Source of the DNA: a virus
Length of the DNA: 64,000 bases
Strand: one strand, 5' to 3'
Virus record (IMG/VR): IMGVR_UViG_3300049893_000773
Span: 23,663 to 87,662 of that record
In this document: in pieces, positions 8,930 to 15,943 of the stretch
Layout of the letters: each line of letters starts with the position of its first letter
Numbering within the stretch: the first letter of the stretch is position 1
Program-made: the position numbers and the translations under genes
Notes under the pieces: model-generated
Told to the model about the DNA's origin: nothing
The model's input: only the letters and a program-made list of their open reading frames with translations
The model's database searches: none

Positions 8930-9730
8930 ATGGAAAAGAGAGTTAAAGGCCCAGACGGAAGAGAATATTGCACCACTGCTTGTTGTGGAGGCCCACCAGC
9001 CAAGCAGCCCGACCCAGAGGGGACAACGCTCACCGTCCCCTCTGAATCGCTCGAAGATAAGCTTCCGCCTTTGTTGGATATTCAGCTCTTGAAAGCAAAG
9101 ATGTTGACCCCTGGCATCTTTGGGAGAAAAGATGCGTCCACAGTAGCGCCTATGCAGCGTTCGTTTTTCTGGTCAAGGAGACCGGGGAACTACGTGGATA
9201 GACTTACGGGACAGTCTGCCATGAAGAAGGTGGTCCAACGGGTAACCGTTTCCGAGATGGAAGTCCCAGGGTCTAATCCAAAGACCTTCGTCTTGGTCCA
9301 GCGAGAGGAGGAACGAGAGGTTCCAATCGACTCCTTTGAGGGAACAGTCAAGGATTGGTATGAGAAGCTGGGGGAGGAAGTCCTTCAGTGTGCCAACGAA
9401 ATTTTCCGCAAGTGCTTGGTGCCTGCCAATCTTGTTGAGATGTCCCCGGATCTCGTGAATCTATTCGAGGCCATTGGATTCGATCCCGGCAAATGGAGGC
9501 AGGTCGGTGCAAATGAGTTGCTTGCAACCAATAAGCTTTTTGGCAGGTATGCCGTTGTACGGTGTAACAACCTACCGGCAAACGAGTTGCACGTCAAGCT
9601 GATCTCGGAGATTTTCTACACTTTCGGCAATTTGACCGGCCCTGTCCCGGAAATCGACATGGAATTGCTCACCAAACCCGCGACGTTGGCTGATTACAAG
9701 GTCACTGTGTTGGACATGCCTCTCCTGTAG
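8930..9730 (+). CDS. Partial paralog 1 of the major capsid protein (C-terminal domain)
   Basis: This 266-residue protein aligns with the C-terminal half of the MCP encoded just upstream. Shared blocks in the same order are GTTLTVPS (residues 31-38; the MCP copy is near 357), FFWSRRPGNYVDRLTGQ (79-95; MCP FWSRAPGRIVNKTTGQ), VKDWYEKLGEEVL (MCP VREWYETLMETI), a SPD block (MSPDLVNLFE; MCP TSPDVATIFE) and the C-terminal TVLDMPLL (MCP TVLDMALI). The MCP N-terminal arm and protease site are absent. The first 25 residues contain Cys14, Cys18 and Cys19 and are unrelated to MCP. T4 also has a gp23 paralog (gp24, vertex), but that one is nearly full length. A minor capsid, vertex or cement role is possible. 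Homology is confident; function is unknown. Confidence 0.8.
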   Translation: MEKRVKGPDGREYCTTACCGGPPAKQPDPEGTTLTVPSESLEDKLPPLLDIQLLKAKMLTPGIFGRKDASTVAPMQRSFFWSRRPGNYVDRLTGQSAMKKVVQRVTVSEMEVPGSNPKTFVLVQREEEREVPIDSFEGTVKDWYEKLGEEVLQCANEIFRKCLVPANLVEMSPDLVNLFEAIGFDPGKWRQVGANELLATNKLFGRYAVVRCNNLPANELHVKLISEIFYTFGNLTGPVPEIDMELLTKPATLADYKVTVLDMPLL

Positions 9731-9734
9731 AGTC

Positions 9735-9760
9735 ATTCTTTCCTCAACAGAGGAAAGAAT
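9735..9760 (+). promoter_or_regulatory. Perfect 11-pair hairpin over the ribosome-binding site of the second MCP paralog
   Basis: ATTCTTTCCTC (9735-9745) and GAGGAAAGAAT (9750-9760) are exact inverted repeats around an AACA loop, ending two bases before ATG 9763. The right arm contains the GAGGA ribosome-binding sequence. No T-run follows, so translational control fits better than termination. Confidence 0.7.
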
Positions 9761-9762
9761 CA

Positions 9763-10416
9763 ATGACAATGACAGAGACGGTGAATACCCCATACAGGAC
9801 AGCTTCCGCGCTGCCCAACAACCAACAAACGGAGACCAATAAGCGGTTTTGGTCCCGTACCCCCGGCAGGTTCGTCAACAAGTGGACCGGGCAGGATAGC
9901 ATGGCAAACGCTGGACTGAGCAACGGTCCAATGTACGTTGGAAATGTCCGTGAGTGGTACGAGACGTTTGTGGAAACGATTCACGATGCTGCTGCGGTTA
10001 TCAAGAAGCGTTCTGGCCAGGACCCCAACATCCTTGAGGTCTCCCCCGACATCTTGACCATTCTTGAGTGCACCGTGTCGTATAGATCAGTCTATTACGC
10101 AAATGAGGACCAGCCAAGGGTCACCATGAAGGGTGCAATTGGAGGGCTTGTTGGGCAAGTGGCTGGCAGGTACCATGTGCACGTCAACCCCGACTTCCCT
10201 GCGGATACAGCGAAGCTCGTGCTCGTGACCGACCAGAGAGTTTTGACGGAGACCGTGAAGGCACAGCCGCTTCAGGCCATGATTGATGGGAAGCCGGTGC
10301 CAAGCTACGTGGAAGATGAGTGGACCACAACTCAGGTTCGCAAGACTGAACCGCTTCCTTCCATCACCCGCCTTGATGGTATGACGATCAAGGTTCTCGA
10401 CATGAATATTCTGTGA
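9763..10416 (+). CDS. Partial paralog 2 of the major capsid protein (C-terminal domain)
   Basis: 217 residues that match the MCP C-terminal domain more closely than paralog 1. Shared blocks are FWSRTPGRFVNKWTGQ (MCP FWSRAPGRIVNKTTGQ), GNVREWYETFVETIHDAA (MCP GNVREWYETLMETITDAA), VSPDILTILE (MCP TSPDVATIFE) and the C-terminal KVLDMNIL. As in paralog 1, the N-terminal arm, protease site and Ser/Thr-rich middle are missing. Residues 1-28 are a short Thr/Asn-rich leader. The start codon lies two bases behind a perfect hairpin, which suggests tightly limited translation relative to MCP. A minor capsid component made at low copy number is my best inference. Confidence 0.85.
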   Translation: MTMTETVNTPYRTASALPNNQQTETNKRFWSRTPGRFVNKWTGQDSMANAGLSNGPMYVGNVREWYETFVETIHDAAAVIKKRSGQDPNILEVSPDILTILECTVSYRSVYYANEDQPRVTMKGAIGGLVGQVAGRYHVHVNPDFPADTAKLVLVTDQRVLTETVKAQPLQAMIDGKPVPSYVEDEWTTTQVRKTEPLPSITRLDGMTIKVLDMNIL

Positions 10417-10429
10417 AACGGAGTTAAGT

Positions 10430-10450
10430 CGTAAATCGCTCGTATTTACG
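10430..10450 (+). promoter_or_regulatory. Inverted repeat overlapping a TANTTA motif before the GNAT fusion gene
   Basis: CGTAAAT (10430-10436) and ATTTACG (10444-10450) are exact inverted repeats with a seven-base loop. The right arm contains TATTTAC, whose TATTTA (10443-10448) ends five bases before ATG 10454. Could be a promoter with an operator or a leader hairpin. Confidence 0.5.
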
Positions 10451-10453
10451 GCT

Positions 10454-11521
10454 ATGGACCTTCGTTTCCGAGAAGAATGCTACGGCCACAGTGGTGGTCA
10501 AACCGATTGCTCTCTATACGCCCTTCTAGGCGACGAAGTGATCGGGAAGGTAGATATCGCCTACCACCGAAATGGTGGCCGTAGAGAGGCGTATATCAAG
10601 ATGATCGAAGTGCAGCCTAATTTCCAGGGGAAAGGGGTTGGCAAGGCTTTGATCTATAAGTTGGCCAGTCAAATCCCTTACGAGGCGATTGATTGGGGGA
10701 TGACCACGCCTGAAGGTGGGGCATTGAAGCAGGCAATGGACCGGGAGTTTGGAACATCCTACGTTCCACCTGAGCCCGAGCCAGACATGGATGACCCCAA
10801 GTACGCTGACGACCTCAGTGGCGAAAGGTATTTTGCCGACCTAAAGGTTTGGCGGCAAAAGCAAGGGTACGTGGATGAGGCTAATTACCACGGAAAGGGA
10901 ATGGAAAGAATGAAAGTCAAGGACCTCAAGAAGCTGGTTGCCGAGAGTGTAGCCGCTGCTGTGAAAGAAGCCGGATATGACCAGTACGGGGAGGGTGTGT
11001 CGCAACCTACGGAGCCAAGCTGGTTCGACACGCTGATGGCCCCTGATGAGCCTGCACCTGAACTCAAGGGCACGCCAGAAGCCAGGAAGCTGGTTGATGC
11101 GGCCAAATTGATGTTGAAGAAGGCTGGTCCAAAGATTGACAAGGAAGTCATGAGCCAAGTCTCTGCTGAGTTGGAGCACAACTTCAACCTCCCAGACGGG
11201 GTAAGCTGGGAAGTGGTCCATGCTGCCTTTGAGGAGCTCAAGAGTGACATGCTTTCCGAGGCTCCACCAGAGGGATGGCACGGGACTGTGCGGGCCATGA
11301 AGACCCATGGACACACTGGCAAGGGTGGGGAGATCGACAACCCATACGCCTTGGCACACTACATGGCAAACAAGGGGGATGAGCCTCACTACAAGGAGCA
11401 GCCAACCTCCAAGAAGGGTACTCCTGTGAAGAAGAAGGAGTACATGAAGACGGAAGCCTTCGTTGATTTGGTCCGTCAGATGATCCGCGAGGAGATCCTG
11501 AATCTCCGCAAGGGGAAGTGA
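10454..11521 (+). CDS. GNAT acetyltransferase domain fused to a tag-bearing helical protein
   Basis: Residues 1-100 look like a GNAT N-acetyltransferase: strand IKMIEVQPNFQGKGVGKALI (48-67) contains the acetyl-CoA binding motif Q/R-x-x-G-x-G/A (QGKGVG). The substrate is unknown. After a Pro-rich linker, Met153 begins the recurrent helix MKVKDLKKLVAESVAAAVKE, followed by an acidic helical region, and the protein ends with a similar helix (EAFVDLVRQMIREEILNL). The ATG for Met153 (10910) has AAAGGGA nine bases upstream, so a shorter second product is possible. The gene start is only five bases behind TATTTA and has no ribosome-binding sequence, suggesting a leaderless mRNA. Position among head genes hints at a virion-packaged enzyme; this is inference. 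Confidence 0.7.
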   Translation: MDLRFREECYGHSGGQTDCSLYALLGDEVIGKVDIAYHRNGGRREAYIKMIEVQPNFQGKGVGKALIYKLASQIPYEAIDWGMTTPEGGALKQAMDREFGTSYVPPEPEPDMDDPKYADDLSGERYFADLKVWRQKQGYVDEANYHGKGMERMKVKDLKKLVAESVAAAVKEAGYDQYGEGVSQPTEPSWFDTLMAPDEPAPELKGTPEARKLVDAAKLMLKKAGPKIDKEVMSQVSAELEHNFNLPDGVSWEVVHAAFEELKSDMLSEAPPEGWHGTVRAMKTHGHTGKGGEIDNPYALAHYMANKGDEPHYKEQPTSKKGTPVKKKEYMKTEAFVDLVRQMIREEILNLRKGK

Positions 11522-11523
11522 CC

Positions 11524-11898
11524 ATGGCAAAGCAGATCATGAGCATTGAAGCGTTCGAGCAGTTGGTGCGGGAGTACATTCAGGAAGCTGTACGAGAGGA
11601 GATGCTCAAGGATCTTGCCAGGGTGCAGGAAGGTACTGCTGGAACACTCTCCACGACCTCTTCTACCTCGACCACTGGGACTTCTGGGACAACTGCGACG
11701 ACTGGTACCAAGTCGAGCATTGGTTCCAATCCTGGCAATGCCGACCCGGCAAACAACGTAATGGTCCCAGGGACAAACATGAACATCAATCAAGGTCTTC
11801 AGGCTGCTGCGAAGGAAACCAACTTCAAGAAGAAGGCCGAACTTGTAAACAAGATGTCCACCCAAATTCAGGGAATGAAGGGCCTCGTTATCAAATAA
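11524..11898 (+). CDS. Small tag-bearing protein with Thr/Ser-rich linker
   Basis: Function unknown. 124 residues. The N-terminal helix (SIEAFEQLVREYIQEAVREE) is of the recurrent tag type and resembles the C-terminal helix of the protein encoded just upstream (EAFVDLVRQMIREEI), suggesting local duplication. A Thr/Ser/Gly stretch (about residues 37-62) and a basic helical C-terminus follow. ATG 11524 overlaps the region just after the upstream stop; AAGGGGAAG gives a ribosome-binding sequence. A GTG two codons earlier is a less likely start. Confidence 0.65.
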   Translation: MAKQIMSIEAFEQLVREYIQEAVREEMLKDLARVQEGTAGTLSTTSSTSTTGTSGTTATTGTKSSIGSNPGNADPANNVMVPGTNMNINQGLQAAAKETNFKKKAELVNKMSTQIQGMKGLVIK

Positions 11899-11916
11899 TG
11901 TGACGTTTGCCAGCCC

Positions 11917-11922
11917 TACTTA
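11917..11922 (+). promoter_or_regulatory. TANTTA late-promoter-like motif (TACTTA)
   Basis: TACTTAA lies 13 bases before the neck gene ATG at 11936, in a 37-base gap with no clear ribosome-binding sequence. Confidence 0.5.
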
Positions 11923-11935
11923 ACGGGTAGATCCC

Positions 11936-13195
11936 ATGGCAACGTTCGCAACCACTCCAAGACCAACTCCGTTTGGGTTCTACGATTCAGATGCGGCATT
12001 CCAGCGGGATGCCGATTCCATGGTGACGTACGTCAAGCGTAAGGTGGGAGAAGACATTCTCTCCACTGAATTGACGAAGAAGGAAATCTGGAACTGCTTC
12101 GAAGAAGCCACTTCCAGGTTCAACGCTTGGGTGATTGAGTATCAGACCAAGAGTAACCTTGCAAGTCTTCTCGGAACTCCTACTGGGTCCTGGGACTCCA
12201 ATACCAACCAGAACACGATCAACCTGACGAACGTCTACGTTGCTCCGAACCTTGAGTTCCTTGATAGGTTGGCCGAGCCCTATGCCAATATCATTGGATT
12301 CGGTGCCACACAGAACTCCTTTTCTGGGTCCATTGACATGGTGGTTGGTAAGCAGGACTATGACCTCTACACCGACCTCAAGGATGAAGCTGGCAATACC
12401 CTTTACAGCATGCTCTCTGGCTCTGGCGGGAAGATGCGTGTTTTCGAGGTGTTCCACTTTGCTCCGATTCAGTACCTCTTCAACTCCTCCTTCGGCACGA
12501 ACTTTGGAAACGTGGCAGGTGTTGGAATTCCACTTGGAGCATTCAACACGGACACGAGGTTCCACATTCTCCCCCTGTACGAGGACGTGCTTCGTTCTGG
12601 ACAGTTGAAGCTGGCCAGCAAGGTAAGAAGGTCCCACTACACCTACAAGATTTCTGGGCGCAATATCCGCTTTTTCCCGGTCCCAAGCTCTGTGATTCCT
12701 GGGATCAACAACAAGGTTTGGATTCGCGTCGGATTCCAAGCTCAGGTGAACGGTGCCTTCATCGACCTTGGCACCAGCGGGTCTATTAGCGGCTCCCAGG
12801 GGCTTGCTGGAGCTTCCGGGTTCTCTGGCATGGCTGCTGGTGCATCCAACCCTGCCAACATCCCATTCGGGCTTGTGAACTACGCCACGCTCAACCACTG
12901 GGCGAAGAACTGGATTGCCAGGATGACCTTTGCTCTCTCTCTGGAGATCATGGGTCGTATTCGTCGTAAGGTGAACCGCATCCCAATCCCAAATGCCGAG
13001 GTGGAACTGGACGGTGGGGCTATCGTCACGGAAGCCAGGGAAGATCAGGCAAAGCTGATTGAGGAACTCAAGGCTCAGCTTGAATCCCTGTCATACGACA
13101 AGCTTCAGGAGATGGAAGCAACCAAGGCAGAGAACCTGATGAAGCAGCTCTCTTTCCTTCCAATGCCTCCAACGCATGCGATCAAGATGTTCTAG
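11936..13195 (+). CDS. Neck / head-completion protein (T4 gp13-like)
   Basis: Predicted to bind the portal after packaging and form the upper neck. The N-terminal helices (FQRDADSMVTYVKRKVGEDI, then LTKKEIWNCFEEATSRFNAW) match gp13-type neck proteins, in which an adaptor-like helical bundle is followed by a beta-rich part; here that part includes VVGKQDYDLYTDL, FEVFHFAP and NIRFFPVPS. Residues about 275-305 form a Gly/Ser/Ala-rich loop. The C-terminus is a charged helix. At 419 residues it is longer than T4 gp13 (309). The next gene looks like gp14, as in the T4 order 13-14-15. Confidence 0.75.
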   Translation: MATFATTPRPTPFGFYDSDAAFQRDADSMVTYVKRKVGEDILSTELTKKEIWNCFEEATSRFNAWVIEYQTKSNLASLLGTPTGSWDSNTNQNTINLTNVYVAPNLEFLDRLAEPYANIIGFGATQNSFSGSIDMVVGKQDYDLYTDLKDEAGNTLYSMLSGSGGKMRVFEVFHFAPIQYLFNSSFGTNFGNVAGVGIPLGAFNTDTRFHILPLYEDVLRSGQLKLASKVRRSHYTYKISGRNIRFFPVPSSVIPGINNKVWIRVGFQAQVNGAFIDLGTSGSISGSQGLAGASGFSGMAAGASNPANIPFGLVNYATLNHWAKNWIARMTFALSLEIMGRIRRKVNRIPIPNAEVELDGGAIVTEAREDQAKLIEELKAQLESLSYDKLQEMEATKAENLMKQLSFLPMPPTHAIKMF

Positions 13196-13268
13196 GGGCT
13201 GCAAAACATCCCCTCTGAACTGTTTGGAATCAAGGTGAAGCGAATGATCAGAAATTTCGGAGGCTTGA

Positions 13269-13931
13269 ATGGCACGGCTGTTTATCACACAACGAGAGAT
13301 CGACTATTTTAACGATATTGCCAAGGAAGTCATCAAGGACATCATTGGGCAGGCGATCATCTATTGGCCGGTGTCTACCCTGAAGACCAAGGTTCACCCC
13401 GTCTACAATGAGGCTGTGAAGAAAAACTTCGAGAACCCGATCAAGGTTGATGCCTTGGTTGGTCAGCCTCAATGGGAGACGAAGATGACGCAATTTGGAC
13501 CTGAGCAGCAAAACACCTTGGAGGTCTTCCTCCAGGCAAGGGATTTGGCTCAGAAGGGTCTAGAGATTGCGGAGGGTGACTTTTTCACCTATGGTGACAA
13601 CGCCTACGAAATCGTATCCAGCGTCAACATGAATAACTACTTTGGTCAGGTGGAGCACGATGTGGCTTTCAAGGTGATTGGAAAGCTGGCACGTCCTGGG
13701 GAGTTCAACCCGCAGAAGTTCTTCAAGCCTGACGCTGAGACGATCATTCCTACTCCAACCCCTTTCGAGCAACAGAGGGGTATTTCTGAAAACACGGAAG
13801 GGCCAACAGGAGATATTCGTGACGTTAAGGAACGTCTTGGCGACGACCTTCCAGCACCCGCACTTGGAGAAGGGCCAAGGCGAGTGGATGTTGATTCGAC
13901 CCTGAGAGCAAATAAGCTGTACGATGAATGA
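13269..13931 (+). CDS. Neck protein (T4 gp14-like)
   Basis: Probable second neck protein, joining head and tail. Key features are the N-terminal helix (FNDIAKEVIKDIIGQAIIYW), the strands after TKVHPVYNEA, and the block GDFFTYGDNAYEIVS followed by FKVIGKLARPGEF, a pattern of gp14-type and related head-closure proteins (y-G-d-x-x-Y-e-I). 220 residues, close to T4 gp14 (256). GGAGG lies five bases before the ATG. Its last eight bases overlap the next gene. The C-terminal 50 residues are likely disordered. Confidence 0.75.
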   Translation: MARLFITQREIDYFNDIAKEVIKDIIGQAIIYWPVSTLKTKVHPVYNEAVKKNFENPIKVDALVGQPQWETKMTQFGPEQQNTLEVFLQARDLAQKGLEIAEGDFFTYGDNAYEIVSSVNMNNYFGQVEHDVAFKVIGKLARPGEFNPQKFFKPDAETIIPTPTPFEQQRGISENTEGPTGDIRDVKERLGDDLPAPALGEGPRRVDVDSTLRANKLYDE

Positions 13932-14622
13932 ACTAAAAGCCGCCTTTCAGTTTTGGCTCCTTGAGAGTAATGACCTTGAGGAAGCCAAGTTCAATCCCGA
14001 CGTTTTGGACAAAATGGACGGGCCTGAGTCCATGCTTTCAGCCGCTCGGGACAGACTTCCAGCACTTGGAGAGGGTTCATCTCGTGCTGCCTTTTTGCTG
14101 GACAGCAAGAGGGTGCTCAAGGTTGCCATCAACAACAAGGGGTTGGCCCAGAACAAGGCCGAGTATGAGCTTTCACAGCATCCTGGGGTGGCTCCTTTGG
14201 TGACAAGGATCTTCCGGGTTGGCAAGGACTACTCGTGGCTCGTTTCCGAACTTGTTCGTCCGCTCAGGACCAACAAGGAGTTTGAGCAGCTTACTCAAGT
14301 GCCTTGGAGCTTCTTCATCTCCTTCCTGAGTTTTTACGAGGGCAATGGAGACATTGGAAAATCCTTCAATCTCGCCGTGAAGTCTCAAATTGATCAGGAC
14401 AGGCGCAAGAAGAGCCCCTTCCCAGGCATCTCTGTGAGAGGGATCGAGCACCTTCCATTCATTGGGCGGTTCATGACCGCTCTTGGGAACCGCCCCGATT
14501 TGATTCCAGCAGACCTGATGAAGCTGGATCACTGGGGGAAGACACCGGATCAGCGTGTGGTCCTGTTGGATTCTGGCTATACCGAAGAAGTGTGGTCCTC
14601 GCACTATTCGGATGAGTCATAA
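13924..14622 (+). CDS. Kinase-fold protein, paralog A
   Basis: One of three related proteins in this window (others at 26382 and 46866). Kinase-like features are a glycine loop LGEGSSRAAF (48-57), an invariant-lysine strand RVLKVA with Lys66, a following Asn/Glu helix (AQNKAEYEL), a hinge-like strand WLVSELV (105-111), a catalytic-loop-like DLMKLDHWG (Asp197, Asp202) and a DFG-like DSG (216-218). The usual HRD and Asn are replaced by a D-x4-D-x-W-G pattern, so it is not a standard protein kinase and activity is unproven. Residues 1-15 form a helix ending WLLES, an L-x-E sequence suited to the prohead protease. The start overlaps the neck gene, so it is made with virion proteins. Confidence 0.65.
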   Translation: MNELKAAFQFWLLESNDLEEAKFNPDVLDKMDGPESMLSAARDRLPALGEGSSRAAFLLDSKRVLKVAINNKGLAQNKAEYELSQHPGVAPLVTRIFRVGKDYSWLVSELVRPLRTNKEFEQLTQVPWSFFISFLSFYEGNGDIGKSFNLAVKSQIDQDRRKKSPFPGISVRGIEHLPFIGRFMTALGNRPDLIPADLMKLDHWGKTPDQRVVLLDSGYTEEVWSSHYSDES

Positions 14623-14625
14623 TTA
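14620..14625 (+). promoter_or_regulatory. TANTTA motif five bases before a start codon (TAATTA)
   Basis: TAATTA-CCAAT-ATG: no ribosome-binding sequence fits between motif and start. If this is a -10-like element the mRNA would begin at or next to the ATG. Confidence 0.55.
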
Positions 14626-14630
14626 CCAAT

Positions 14631-15842
14631 ATGGCCGGGAAAAACTCCACACGCTGGAATATCGAGCGAGATCCAAGGAATCCAGTAGATCACCTTCCCA
14701 CTGGATATGAGGGATCAAGCCCAACAGACTACACCATCCCGTCCTGTGACATTGAGGATGTGGATGTGGCTGTCCATACCCTTTTTGACCAAGAAATTGG
14801 ATTCAAGGCTCAGGGTATCAGCGACGGAGAGGAAACTGTTGATCAGCTTTCGAAGCCAATTGTGATCCTGGCCGCAGGTGAAAGGTTTGCTCTTGTCAAG
14901 AAGTTGCGTCCACCAAGAGACAAGCAAAAGCAACTCCTTCTCCCAGCAATTGCCATTCGCCGCAAGTCAATCACCCAAACAGCCGACGACTTGGTTTCCA
15001 GGGGAATGAACCAGTTCACCGGAGACTTGGTGATCAAGCGCAGGCTTGCTTCTGAGGACAGGGACTACCAGAACCTTATCAACAAACTTGCACTGCAAGA
15101 CTTGAACCCAAACGGAGTAACTTCCACCAGGGATCAGGGAGCAAACAGGGCTACTGTTGATGATGAGATTCGAGATGGAGCCTTCTTGGACCCAAAGCTG
15201 GGGGACAACGTGTGGGAGGTCATCACCATCCCACAACCACAGTTCTACACGGCCACCTACGAGGTGACATTCTGGTCTACCCATTCGGTTCACATGAACT
15301 ACATGGTGACAACCCTTTTGGCCGCTCAACTCCCCCAGGGTAAGAACTTTCGACTGAACACCCCAAAGGGATATTGGTTTCTGGCCGAGATATCCGACGA
15401 ATTGAGTTCAGCCGACAATTTTGAGGAGTACAGCGAGGACAAACGTGTGATCCGGTACACCTTCCAGTTGACGGTGAAAGCATTCCTTTTGGCCCCCAAC
15501 GGCCCTGGAATGCCTGTTCCCGTTCGAAGGCACATCTCTGCCGTGGAAATCTCCTTTGAGACAGTCCTGGCCACAGGAAGCGTCCAGGCTCCTAACGGAC
15601 CAAATCTCCCAAGTGAGCAGTACGCCTTGGCTGACATTGGAGAAAGAGTGGAAACGGCACAGACCCCCACCTCCGATCAAAGATTGGTGGTCGAGAAAAC
15701 GGTGGTCAACCCATTTACCGGAAAAACCTCTGTTAAGAGGGCTGTGATCATGGGGCAAAACCAAAAGCAGGGTGAAACAGTGTACAGCGCAACTGGCTTT
15801 GAGAGCTTGGACGAGTTCATTGAAGCATTGCGCGGCAAATGA
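14631..15842 (+). CDS. Probable tail terminator / sheath stabiliser (T4 gp15-like)
   Basis: Predicted to cap the head-proximal end of tube and sheath. The 403-residue protein has the block IPSCDIEDVDVAVHTLFDQE (about 36-55), a following strand pair, AIAIRRKSITQT, and the long beta region ITIPQPQFYTATYEVTFWST with a final strand region FQLTVKAFLL, a layout I associate with gp15-type tail terminators. It is longer than T4 gp15 (272). Its place after gp13/gp14-like genes and directly before the sheath genes is as in T4. The assignment rests on context plus pattern, not a database match. Confidence 0.6.
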   Translation: MAGKNSTRWNIERDPRNPVDHLPTGYEGSSPTDYTIPSCDIEDVDVAVHTLFDQEIGFKAQGISDGEETVDQLSKPIVILAAGERFALVKKLRPPRDKQKQLLLPAIAIRRKSITQTADDLVSRGMNQFTGDLVIKRRLASEDRDYQNLINKLALQDLNPNGVTSTRDQGANRATVDDEIRDGAFLDPKLGDNVWEVITIPQPQFYTATYEVTFWSTHSVHMNYMVTTLLAAQLPQGKNFRLNTPKGYWFLAEISDELSSADNFEEYSEDKRVIRYTFQLTVKAFLLAPNGPGMPVPVRRHISAVEISFETVLATGSVQAPNGPNLPSEQYALADIGERVETAQTPTSDQRLVVEKTVVNPFTGKTSVKRAVIMGQNQKQGETVYSATGFESLDEFIEALRGK

Positions 15843-15931
15843 AGCCAGACTCCAAGTCGGAATCGTGGATATTGGACCCTAATTATCGAAGACAATCTGA
15901 ACTGATTGCTGCGTTCCGTGGCAGAAGTTAG
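15839..15931 (+). CDS. Possible 30-residue micro-protein before the first sheath gene
   Basis: An ATG overlapping the previous stop (ATGA) opens a 30-codon frame that fills most of the 101-base gap before the sheath. It has no recognisable features. Overlap-type starts are used throughout this genome, which is the only support; the gap could equally be a leader carrying the TAATTA motif. Confidence 0.3.
   Translation: MKPDSKSESWILDPNYRRQSELIAAFRGRS
15880..15885 (+). promoter_or_regulatory. TANTTA late-promoter-like motif (TAATTA)
   Basis: TAATTAT lies 58 bases before the ATG of the first sheath gene; the gene has its own GAGGG ribosome-binding sequence. Confidence 0.4.
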
Positions 15932-15943
15932 ACGAGGGACATA

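Noticed and set aside
8930-9730. Vertex protein gp24 in the usual sense
   Set aside because: gp24-type proteins keep the N-terminal domain of the capsid protein; this one and the next lack it.
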